A stretch of 64,000 bases of DNA, taken from NCBI GenBank assembly GCA_029204225.1, contig CM055095.1:67481940-67545939 (forward strand), given 5' to 3'. The notes beneath the pieces were generated by a model. That model was not told where the DNA came from. It saw only the letters and a program-made list of their open reading frames with translations, and ran no database searches. The position numbers and the translations under genes were made by a program. The DNA comes from Diphasiastrum complanatum (taxonomy: Eukaryota > Streptophyta > Lycopodiopsida > Lycopodiales > Lycopodiaceae). The stretch's first letter is position 1. The number at the start of each line of letters is the position of its first letter. Below, in pieces: positions 53,836 through 64,000 of this stretch.

Positions 53836-56800
53836 GTTTTAGCAATGTTGAAGGTGTTATTACTCTGAGAAGTAGAAGGCTAAGAGGATGCATTTGAGCA
53901 ATGGTATTAGGTCTTTTAGAAGGAAAGACACAGAGTTGATGCCCAAGCTTCTTATAATAGTAGCAAAAAATATATTACACTCTATGGATGAACATAATGT
54001 GCTAGTCGTTCATCAACTCAGATGAGTGACATTGCAGTATCCACGGGTATATTGTTGAATACATTCTTGCCCAATTAATTATTATTTTCAAGTTTAATTG
54101 GGCAATACAAACTAATGAATAATTTGAAGTTTGGACAAATGGGCAAATCAAACCCTTGATTATGAGGAAATGCAAATTGTTAAATCTAGCAAAGAATGTA
54201 ATGATGTTAGGGAGATGAAGAGCTACATATTTTGCTTAATTCAATGGTGACAAGATTCAGTGCTCTAGATTCTATTCTCTTTTATAACACAAGACTGAAA
54301 AGAAAAAAAGAAGCAAGTAGTTGACCATTGTGGTTGGGTAATGCCAAATTCTATGTACCCCAAACTTTTCCATCCACGACTAGTAGTACAGTAGGGCGGA
54401 CAAAGCATCATTCTCATTTTGTATGGATAACTTTTCTCTTTTGATTCTATGTCCATCTCTTGCATATTTTTCATGATATCTTGAGTTCTAGTGTGTAAAA
54501 TGTGATTTTTCTTGTTGTGATTGAATCCACATGTCTCGCACAAAGTCAATATGCCATTATCTTGACACATGAATGCCAAAGAGATTAGTGTATCGATATC
54601 AATGGGTATGACTACTTTTTAACCAAATGAAATGTCAATTATTCATAGTGAAACTTGGAAATCACAAGCATCAAATGGAAATTTAATTTGCTTATCTCAG
54701 TTTTATCTCGACCTTATGGATGGCATTGACAAATGATTGACCTTTTTGTATCACCGAGGCTTACAATTAAACTTTTCATGTCAAGAAAAGTTTAATTATA
54801 AAACATAAGTCTACCCATACCTTGGGAAATACCAAGATCGGGCTTCAAAGCAAGGGCATGTCAATTTTCAAATCTATACTTACATCTTATTGTTAGTGGA
54901 GGGTAAAAAGTTACCAAATTTTGCTATTAATGAGCTAAGGGACAATACTTCTTTGAAGTCTTGTGATCTAAGTCAAAGAGTCATGTTCATGTCCCAATAA
55001 TCATAGCCAAATACAAACAATAATGCTAAGACTCGGAAAAGTACAATAATATTCACGTTGATGGCACAATGCTATTCAAATGCATTGAATCACAAGCAAA
55101 TGGAATTTTTGTTTTATCAATAATCATGCGAATAGGGAACATGAAACTTAAAATAAAGGGAGATGAAAGAGCTCCATGTATCTTATTGAGCAAATGAGCC
55201 AAAAGATCTCTCCAATGTCTAGAATGGGCTATGTAAATCCAAACCCAAGGATAAACTAGACCTAAACTATCATTGAAAGTTACTGGCTATCAACTATAAC
55301 TAATCAATAGCTTGAAGAGGTCTAAGGAGGGATCCACCTTCATTTATTAAGGTCAAGGGACCTTTTTAAGCCTTGTGAAGCGTCATAAACATTATTTTAG
55401 TTGGATGACCCTCCCTTCATCCTAAAAACTTGATGTACTTTTTCAATAGTCTTCAAAACATCAACTTGTAAATATGTATATTTATAGGACATGTGAGAGA
55501 TTTGAATGAAATCCGATTATAAATTTTTATATGTAGCAATAGAACTATATAACTTACTATTGTGTGCTTGCCATCTTACAATGGCAATGAAAATGCATAG
55601 CTTAGAGCAAGCAAGATATGAGATTCTCAAGTTAGAAGCAAATAATTTATGGTGGACAATGAACAATTTACAACAATCTACTAATGCAACTTACATCTTT
55701 ACAAAAAGCCCTAGAAAAAGCCTTATGTGAAGTTTCTCAACTAGCAACCAACCATTTGATTTCTCATTGCATTGGTAGTGAAACATGACCAGGATGTAGA
55801 TTCGACCTCTATGTTGTAGAGCTCCAAAACCAAGTTCGAGATATTGGAAACTCTTGAAATATACTTAGAAGGACCTTAAGTAGCCCCCATAAGCAAATAG
55901 TGGAATTGTTTAAACACTAGAGGCAATTGTAGGCCAAAAATATCCAATCAATGCATGCACAAAAACAATCAAAGTTGCAACAACTTACAAATTAAGTAGC
56001 CCTAGCTTCTTATGCACATCACATGAAAATTCAAGTGAATCTTGAAATCTCAAGAGGACAAAATTAAAGGAATTATGACTGATGTAGTCCAACTAAATCA
56101 ACCCACATGAATTGAGATCACCATTGATCATCATAGACTATAAGTAGTAAGAATCAGCTTCATAGTTTGCAATCTACAAGTTCTCTCAAAGCTAGTAAAT
56201 TGATAAGGAAATCTAGGACATTGTTTGCAATCAAATCTTTTCAAATCCATTCCAACTCTAAAGAGATAGAGTCATTGGCCTTTTGGGAGTCCAATAGGGG
56301 TGATTGGATCTGAATTTGGTGTCATTTGATTCAAAGTTGTCGTGCTTTAATTTTGGTGATCAAAGCAAGGCCTAATTTCCAATTGACTAGATTTTGGTGT
56401 GGTGTGATTCCCATGTTTGTGAGCTAGATATTTGGAGATCTTTCTAGCACACTGAATTGTATTCAAATCTAGTTGTTTGGAGGTCACAAAGTCATTATTG
56501 GAGTCCTTTCACACGTGTGTACTTTTTGTACAAGACAAAGTTTTGAGTGGAGATTGATTCTAGGATTTGTCATTGAGATCTTGAGTCGAGATCAAGAACA
56601 ATAGATTGTCTAGACATTTGTTGTACGACAGCACGATTCAAGTGACCAAGTCTACTCACACAATTTTTTAGCCATTAGTACAGTTTTCATCTTAAATTTC
56701 CACAGATGGTAATTGGCTCCATCAAGCTTGTCCATGATAGGACTGGCTTTCCCTTGAGAATCCATGTGGAAGATTAGTCTAGGTGATAGGAAAAACTATC

Positions 56801-56850
56801 AGTGCCTTAAGTATGAAAATCTGGTACTGAATTACAGAACAAGAAGACAA
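53836..56850. other. No supported gene
   Basis: AT-rich; only short frames without family motifs (for example 55,506-55,730). It may contain old retroelement sequence that is no longer recognisable. Confidence 0.45.
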
Positions 56851-56857
56851 TTACTCT

Positions 56858-56925
56858 ATCGGCTAGTAGAGTCTCGTACTGTGGAAGCTTATCGGCTAGT
56901 AGAGTCTCGTACTGTGGAAGCTTAT
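56858..56925. repeat. 33-bp tandem duplication
   Basis: ATCGGCTAGTAGAGTCTCGT followed by ACTGTGGAAGCTT occurs twice in direct succession, just upstream of a copia-type LTR. Confidence 0.9.
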
Positions 56926-56952
56926 CAGGCTACGAAAATAGCTCTAATTCCA

Positions 56953-58242
56953 TGTTGGAGAAAGAGGGTGTGTGAGTGTGAGAAACTAAAATAGCTCGGA
57001 AAGAAACGAACACGAAAAGAAGGCGGATGAAACCGCGTGCTCTACAAAGCTAATCCAATCTATAAAAGGAATGAATCTATTACTGACAATACGAAAGAAT
57101 TAATCTACTACGTCTATCTCTGACAAGCTTCTAATGCTATTATGCTCGTTGCTTGTTTCTCACTCATTTATTTTCTCACTATTGCAGAATACGCAAATGG
57201 TATTCAATATATATACACAATTTTACAGATGTGCAGATGAAGAAAGTACAAAGTGGATGTGTTGTCTGTAGGAGATCGTGGGTGGTCACTGTCGTTGTCA
57301 AATTTGTTGCATTGAATGAGCGTGAAAAGGCTGCGACGTCAGCCTTTGCTGAAATGAACGTTTGTGAAGATGCGAAAAATGCGACACTCTAACAAATGCC
57401 GTAAGATTTGATTTAGAGGGTGCCTTCGGTTTTCTGTAAGGGCACCTTCGGCATGTTGTAAGGTAGTGTTGTCTTTTTCGCTTGTCACAAATCACATGTA
57501 AAAACAAAGTGTCGCGTTTTTCGCCTTTTTCGCCTATGGAAATTTACTTGTATTTACGTAGACACTTGTGTTTTTCGCCTGTCTTATTTTACATGTAGAA
57601 ATGCAGACTGTGCGACATTCATAAGTAAAAATGCAGCATGAATGGAGGCTAATTAAAATGGGATTTAGGAGAGTAAAGGAGATAAATCCAACAAACGACT
57701 CCACTCCATCTTCTTTTTACACTCATCTGCACAAATGTAAATTGTGTATAGATGACCATTGTAATCTAATTAAGTAAGTGGGTCAATTATAGTGATTTAT
57801 AGAGAGACAGACACTATAGATGCTTTCATGCATCAATTTTTTTTTTCAGACTGATTGTCAGTAATAAGCTCATAGCTTTTATAGAGCAGAGTTAGTTTCT
57901 TGAGCACGCGATTTTGTCCATTATTGTCTTGTGCTCATAACATCAAACTAGCTTGTATTTCTATACATTAATCTGAATCAATCATTGTCTTTTATTGCGT
58001 TTAGAGTTCTTGACAGAATTGTATGCGTGGTTACTACGTCTTCCTGTCTGACTTTCTTAACTTTGTATGATTGTCTGCTCTTTTGCTTCCACAAAAAACC
58101 GCGCAATTAAGCTATACTTTACTTTTGTTGTTGTAATGCACGCACCGAGGGAAATCAGTCGACCACTGCCTTCGTGCAGTAGTAGGCTCGTTCCGATCTG
58201 ATTGCTCGACGCCTCCGAGTCTTCGGATCATTTTCCCCGACA
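56953..58242 (+). repeat. Copia-type LTR
   Basis: Begins TGTTGGAG and ends CCCCGACA, directly before TGGTATCAGAT (58,243-58,253), a tRNA-Met-type primer site. A TATAAAAGG box is at about 57,061. The second LTR is not in the window, so the start is a judgement from TG...CA and the tandem repeat just outside it. Confidence 0.55.
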
Positions 58243-58253
58243 TGGTATCAGAT
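58243..58253 (+). other. Primer-binding site (tRNA-Met type)
   Basis: TGGTATCAGAT immediately after the LTR-terminal CA. Confidence 0.8.
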
Positions 58254-58454
58254 CTCATCTGATTCCTTAATTTGATACTTACATCGTATTAGAAACAATT
58301 TTATCTCAATGCTATTTTTATAGCCTGATAAGCTTCCCATATAACCTGATTCTATTAGCCGATAGAATAATTGTTTTCTTGTTCTGTTAATAACATTAGA
58401 TTTTCATTCTTATGTCACTGATAGTTATTATTGTCACTTAGACTAAACTTCTAC

Positions 58455-58580
58455 ATGGATTTCCAAGGGAAAGCCAGTCCCATCGTGGACAAGCTCGATG
58501 GAGCGAATTACCATCTATGAAAATATGAAGAACAACAAAATATTTCTGTCTCCAAAGATTTGCTATCTCTCGACTCTCTG
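58455..58580 (+). pseudogene. Copia gag start, truncated
   Basis: Reads MDFQGKASPIVDKLDGANYH followed by a stop where Trp is expected, then KYEEQQNISV. KLDGxNYxxWK is the usual beginning of plant copia gag. The sequence leaves gag soon after, so the element is truncated. Confidence 0.7.
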
Positions 58581-58949
58581 CCTACCAAAACCCGAAGAGT
58601 CTACCCATAGGGTGTAACTGCCAACTTAATGGTTTCAGCTGAAGACCTCGAAGACGAAGGTGAAATGTTCGCGGATAGGAGGAGCTCAACCGAAAGGCTG
58701 AAGCTCGGATTGACGAAGGTAAAATAGTCGGGACCAACCCAAAGACCGAATGACGAACGATCGATGTTCAGGACACCCACCCGAAGACCGAATACTTTCG
58801 ATTCTTCACACTCCAAGTATAGGAAAATCAAAGAAGTACCATAAAAGTACAATCTCCTGATCTGATTTTGTGACGTCATCCACAGGAATGTTAGGACGTG
58901 TCTAATCAATTGTTCTTGTAATCTGTAATTAGTTTTAGATTGGTTAATC

Positions 58950-59427
58950 TATCTATCCAGATGTTATTCTTAATATATGATAATTATGTAGGCACCATGT
59001 TGCCACATGCTAGAAGTCATAAGAAGAAGATGCGAGTAAGTATCAAGTATCAGAGAGAGATCCAAGAAGTCCGCTAGTAAGCAAGACATAGTTCGTGAGA
59101 GACATAGCTTCTCTCATGACGATGCGTTGTGTGGGTTTGTCACGCAGTGCTCAGAAGAAAGATGATCATTAGATGATGTTATAGCTGTTATGCACAAATC
59201 GTTCTAAGTTGTTTGATCTCAAATGCTTCATTGTCTGTTTATTATTTGTGTATCCGATTCAATTGTTTTACCTATTTCGCACTCTGGTTCAATCTTGTTG
59301 AATGTTGAAATAATTTGAATGTAGGTCAGCAGTGTTTGTCTACACTCTGAAGGATTGTAGGTTTGGTATAGCCGGCTAAGACCAGCAGTCAAATCCGAAT
59401 TTCATCCGGGATTCAAAACTCTCAACA
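58950..59427 (+). repeat. End of a second LTR (copia-type)
   Basis: Sequence ending GGGATTCAAAACTCTCAACA precedes TGGTATTAGAGAC (59,429-59,441), a slightly mutated tRNA-Met primer site. The left limit is not defined. Confidence 0.45.
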
Positions 59428-59428
59428 A

Positions 59429-59441
59429 TGGTATTAGAGAC
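59429..59441 (+). other. Primer-binding site, mutated tRNA-Met type
   Basis: TGGTATTAGAGAC differs from the usual TGGTATCAGAGC by C-to-T within the site. It lies one base after the LTR-like CA. Confidence 0.65.
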
Positions 59442-59570
59442 TCATGCTCTATCAGAGCTTCGGTTTTCAGAGCTTATTATAGCTTGATATAGCTACAAAG
59501 CTATTAGATGCAGGAGGCAAAACATTCAAGACGAGGAACCAGTAACAACTAATGAACACAGTTCACAACA

Positions 59571-59900
59571 ATGGATTCAATAAGCAGTATACAATCAAAG
59601 ATTTGCACAATCCTCGATTCAACCGGGTCTAACTTCCTAGCATGGAAGATCAAGACCTCTCTCATTCTGAAGGGAGAAGGGTTGTGGCCCTGAGTAGATG
59701 GCACAGAAGAAATGCCAACAACTACAGGAAACTACACGAGTGGAGAGAAAGGAACGACAAGGCAGTAACCATGTTGTCATCATCCATCGAAGATAGCCTC
59801 ACATTTGACCTGACGACACTCTCCAAGGCAAGAGAGATGTGGGATACTTTACTCACAAGATTTTAGACGAAATCATGTAGTCAAATCATGTTGTTGGAGG
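59571..59900 (+). pseudogene. Copia gag (UBN2-type) with frame shift
   Basis: The first frame reads MDSISSIQS, LDSTGSNFLAWKIKTSLILK and GEGLWP. The second frame continues RKLHEWRERNDKAVTMLSSS, then SKAREMWDTLLTRF before a TAG. W-x-x-RNDKA and A-x-E-x-WDTL-x-x-RF are conserved in copia gag. The frame change near 59,690 and the stop make it nonfunctional. Confidence 0.75.
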
Positions 59901-59949
59901 ATTTGCAGATCCCGAGGCAACCCTAACCCTAGTTAATAAGTGATATAAC

Positions 59950-61560
59950 CCTAGTGAACCCCCAACCTGCTGAAGTTGGTCCATCTTCATCAAGGGCAAG
60001 AGTCTTATTTCAAAAACCTATCAACATACAATTGAGGAGAGTCTCTTGTGTGTTTTTTAGCATCACTATTGCTCGCTGGAGGCAGCAAACCATCACAGCC
60101 CACAGCAGCTGTTCGCTGCACTCTCCTCTGCATGCGTACCTGCACCATCACTGGGAATAACCAAAAATCAGAGATTTGAGGCCTAAACTGCTCGTTGTCT
60201 GGCTACTGCACTGTCAAGCAGTCGCACTCTTTGTGGCAGAAACCAGACACATGTCTATCAGATTCTCAATGCATTTCTACGGCTAATGGATCATTGATTG
60301 CTTGGCAAAGCACCTGGCTCTCTTCACATTCTTGAAGGCATTGTTCGTTGCTGCCAATCACACTTATGTGGAGTTCACTCACATTTCCGAAAAACAAACC
60401 CTCGCACTTCTAAAGCCTCAACTGTTGTGCTTTTGTGACAACATTAAATCGCATCATTGTGGCAGGTAAATCGCACCTCTGTGGCCAGTTGCTCGCTGAT
60501 CTCTGAAGGAGATTTTTTGGAAGATTCAATCACACTTCTAATTGCCAATTAATCGCACTTCTGCTGAGGTGACCATCGCTGTTGTCAGAGAATCATTATT
60601 GGAAAACCATCAAGTCGTGCTGCTTCCAGATTGCTACAGCCAGTACCCCATCACATTTACTTCTAGCCTGTGATCCTGTGGAAGAATACATGTTGTTGAT
60701 AGTACACTTCTATGGTAGTTTTATAGCCATAATCATGAAGAGATAACAATAGCTGCGCTACTGGCAAGTTGGAAGCATTCAATAAAAAATCCAACGGTAG
60801 CGAGACGGTCATTAAACGAGCTGTTTCTGCTCTGCTGCAGCTATGGTTACCTGCAATTACCAAGCAAGATTAGTTCTAGATGAAACTTCCGGTGACATCA
60901 TCAGCCAAGGAGAACATTTAGAATCATGATGCTCAGTCCAACAAGTATACACGACACGACAGATTCTTTGTTTTGATCTGTAAAAATTTAGAAATTCTGA
61001 ACAAATGTTTGTAGTGGTCTGAATCATTCAATAGGAGCTCCACTTGAAAATCGCTGAGAATTGATTACGTCGTCACCACGGACAGAATATTGATTGAGTG
61101 TGAATTTTGTTCTACTGTTCATTCATCGTTGGCAAAGAGCAATTGGATCCAAAGGCTTCTCATTCTTCATCGCTGCCAGTTGCTCTCTATCTTTCCCCTT
61201 GCCTCCATCTCTAGGAGGCTCGGAATTGACAATATCACCGTTTGCCGAAAACTCATGACTTGGGGCTCTTGAGGCATACCGGCTTTTCCTTTCAAGTGAG
61301 GTACTATTTTGTCTTTAATCTAATCATCTTTCTATAAAAGACATTTTGGATTTGGATGCTCTGTTTTGTACCTTGATTTTAGCATTGTTCAAAGTGGTGA
61401 CCCCTATCAATTTTTCCATTACTAAAACACATGTGAACCGTCTTTGATGCTATTGCATAGAATCAAGTCATGATCGAGATTGATCACTGATAGGACATTC
61501 TCATATTGCTCATGGTTTTTTTTGGGTTCACATCCATTTTAAACAATCATTATCAATGCA
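59950..61560. other. No supported gene
   Basis: No homology-bearing frames. Repeated TCGCAC/TCGCT words (60,070-60,600) suggest decayed simple sequence. Confidence 0.4.
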
Positions 61561-62160
61561 TTGCATGAAGTGTTCGTGACGGGTCGAATTGGTAAACCCG
61601 ACATCTTTGAAATACAAGAGCGGGCAGTCCACCCAACATGGCCGAAATACGCCACCTAGGTTAGGAGTCACTAGTCACACCCACCGTCGGTACTGTCTAG
61701 CGAAATACCTAGACCTAACGGTCGGCACAAATACCAGCACCTATCAAACAAGGCGGTGTGTGTAACTTGCACCCCACGAGCACATCTTAGGCAGTAAATC
61801 GGTTTCAAGCCCATGTAGTATTTTTCCTAGCTGCAAGCCGAATTCAATGGGGAGAGAGATATTAGTGAGATCCTAGTGCGAATTAGCAATCAGAAGTTTT
61901 TACGGGACCGTGACCCTAGAAAGCTCATGAATCATTGCATCGAAAGTACTAGAACCCCCTCCTTACAATCATACTTCTGAGAGCTTGGAAAACTCTCATT
62001 GGCTCGGGAGCACGGACTAACAGAGGAAGTTCCTAGGATTGGATGTGGCAAGACCTCCGTTACTCACGTAGGGCATAACTAGCATCAGTACTGTTGCCCC
62101 TTGACTGTTTTAGGACTTTTTGGCTGGACCAATCCCCTGCCGAAAAAGGCCCTAACAGGC
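61560..62160. other. Block of distinct, more GC-rich composition
   Basis: Noncoding stretch containing CACCGTCGGTACTGTCTAGC, GAAATACCTAGACCTAACGG and GTGTAACTTGCACCCC. Its composition differs from both flanks. Its class is not recognised; repeat-derived is the simplest guess. Confidence 0.35.
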
Positions 62161-62579
62161 TGATACTATTGGAGGGAGATGATGGTTTAGATGTGGTCCA
62201 CATTCATTGAACCTTATTGAATGAATTAGAACATCAACAATTATAATAGGAATTTATTTCATTCCTTCATATGCTCTAGGAAAGTACTCTTTTGTTCATA
62301 AAAATAGAAAATGGTTTGTACCTTGATCTCTTTTCATATAATTGTATGTAGTGAGCTAGTATTGATATTAAGTGGGATTCTTTGTTTGTATCTTGATTGA
62401 AGTTGATGTATTTCATATTTGGCATAACCTTGACATTTTTCAAATCTTAAAATATTTTTATCTATCTGTTTTTAGTCTAACTTGATCTTGAATGTTAGAT
62501 GTGATCATGTCCTTCATTGTTACGATCTTGGATTTTCAGCTTTCTAAGTTTGAATGTATGTGATCATTGATGTCCATAG

Positions 62580-64000
62580 CCAATCTTCAGTAAAAATTAC
62601 AAAGAAACTGTAAGAACCCAAAAGGATTGCCTCTAGGATGAGGATAGGAGAACACAATAGGAGAGACTATGGAGCCAAACCACCCAACCAATCCTAGATC
62701 AAAACTGGATCTAGCCCCCAAGCCATGCCATGTGAAGCAAGAGGAGAAGAGAGAACCTGGTAACCTAAACCCAATATGTCGACGAGATAATCTCCACCTC
62801 ATTATATAGAGAGTAGAGTCCTGTGCATGTAACCATGCAATCCCCATGCAGGTCAACTATAAATAGATTATATCTCTTCATGTAGTCCTCCTGCCTATAT
62901 CCGTCACACAGGCATGAACAGTTCCTTTAACTTTCAATATTAATCTAGGAAATCATTATCCTTGGTTTGCCTTTCATATCAAACAAGTACTTAGAGATAG
63001 TCAATTTTTCAATTATTAATCTATGTTCTGGAGTACGACTCAAGTTTGAAAAAAAAAATACACTAAGCAATAAATTTCTCAACTAGGTTACACTCAACAC
63101 AAGTTAGTAACATCACCTTCATGTAAAACACTTACATAAATCTCTGAGTGAAATATTCCCTAACTTAGGAGATTAAAGTTAAAGAAAAGAAATAATAATT
63201 ACAGTCTGAAATTATCCACAAACTCTGGCAGACAATTTATAAAAACTTCCAAATACAATTATCCTTAGAATTTAATTCTAAGATATGTTAATTCATTTAA
63301 CTAGAATCTGTAGGAGAATCATTAAGATATAGAATGATTAAAACTCAACTCTGAGTATCCTAGATACTCTTTTGAGTTAAATGCTCTTGTTTCTAGCACC
63401 AAATGCAAGAAAATAGCATTCATTCATCTTAATAGACTTGTCTGTCTCCTATGGTAACTGGAGATCCAATCAAAAGAAAAAAATTGTACTCAAGCATCTA
63501 TAGACCATATACTGTAGCAGAATAGCATCCACTAGATAAATTAAATTCTACAAATAAGATAACTTACCTTGTGAGAATATCTGTGAGATCCATAGGCTCT
63601 CAATAATATACTGGAGTAGAGAGATTCAAAACACTGATCTAAATTCTTACTCAAATAATAGATCAAGTATTAATCATCACACTTAAGAATTATCACCATT
63701 CCTTTAAACCCTCCGACAATAATTAAGTATCTATTTATGATCCGTCAATTATAAATATTTAGATTTATATGATTCGTCAATCATAATTTTCTAGAATCCA
63801 AAACCATACTTAATCATTTACAGGATACTGGAGTATATGTTCAACATAACTCATGAAAAGTAAGAATCATTCCAAATTTTTTCCACCAAGAAAATATTAG
63901 ATTTAGGAATATTTTTCAAACAAGATTCTTTAACTAAAGTGCAAGATTCAAGGTTTATTAACCACTGGTAATTAAAGACTGAATTAAATTTAGATACCCA
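62580..64000 (-). repeat. Long noncoding dispersed repeat, copy B (inverted)
   Basis: Reverse complement of the 9.95-11.82 kb repeat; it runs off the window end. Near its right-hand (minus-strand downstream) part it has a TATATAATGAGG box (about 62,799-62,810 on the minus strand), and its 3' side shares TTGGGTGGTTTGGCTCCATA with copy A. Promoter-like content fits an LTR, but no paired copy or primer site is seen. Confidence 0.55.

Noticed and set aside
62587-62856. 89-codon minus-strand open frame
   Set aside because: Falls inside the LTR-like dispersed repeat, and no protein motif is present; copy A at 11.6-11.8 kb does not keep the frame.

Overview
The window is nuclear DNA of a land plant with a large, transposon-rich genome. 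Evidence for this: interrupted plant genes with GT-AG introns, plant-type Ty3/gypsy and Ty1/copia retroelements with tRNA-Met-type primer sites, and abundant (CT)n/(GA)n microsatellites. A fern, lycophyte or gymnosperm-like genome fits the very long introns best, but the species cannot be read from the sequence.

Only one host gene is recognisable: the 3' part of a DRP5-type dynamin (ARC5/DRP5B-like, the plastid-division dynamin family), on the + strand. Eight exons between 15321 and 51607 splice in frame to 359 codons plus a stop (1,080 nt). They cover the middle/stalk region and the C-terminal GED-like region. The GTPase-domain exons are not in the 15.3 kb upstream, which holds only mobile DNA, so they lie outside the window or are lost. 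The introns are 82, 2,454, 4,184, 19,513, 255, 8,462 and 257 bp; the long ones are filled with retroelements.

Mobile DNA by region: 1-2.3 kb, LINE copies; 2.3-6.2 kb, a truncated Ty3/gypsy element on the minus strand; 6.3-7.15 kb, LINE fragments; 7.4-11.8 kb, LTR-type repeats; 11.8-15.2 kb, a minus-strand head-to-tail LINE array; 17.0-17.5 and 23.1-23.8 kb, LINE pieces; 19.8-20.7 kb, a gypsy remnant; 23.8-30.3 kb, gypsy remnants including one with two recognisable LTR copies; 30.3-41.4 kb, three head-to-tail LINE copies in one intron; 45.1-48.15 kb, a non-autonomous LTR element; 57-60 kb, two copia-type LTR/primer-site/gag starts; 62.6-64 kb, an inverted copy of the repeat at about 10-11.8 kb.

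The most interesting system is the LINE family. In the best copy (about 32.53-37.55 kb) an L1-like ORF1 ends at a single UAG, and the endonuclease/RT frame continues in the same frame with no AUG before the first catalytic endonuclease motif. A second copy keeps the same in-frame UAG-G, the same 6-nt spacer and an equivalent GC-rich hairpin. This points to stop-codon readthrough making an ORF1-ORF2 fusion. The family also carries a 3' hairpin (ATGCC-TTTT-GGCAT, replaced by GTGCC-CATG-GGCAC in a diverged copy) just before its CT-rich tail, and copies are repeatedly joined head-to-tail at (CT)n tracts. Several copies lack the RT catalytic core. Stretches not listed were read and showed nothing I could support.
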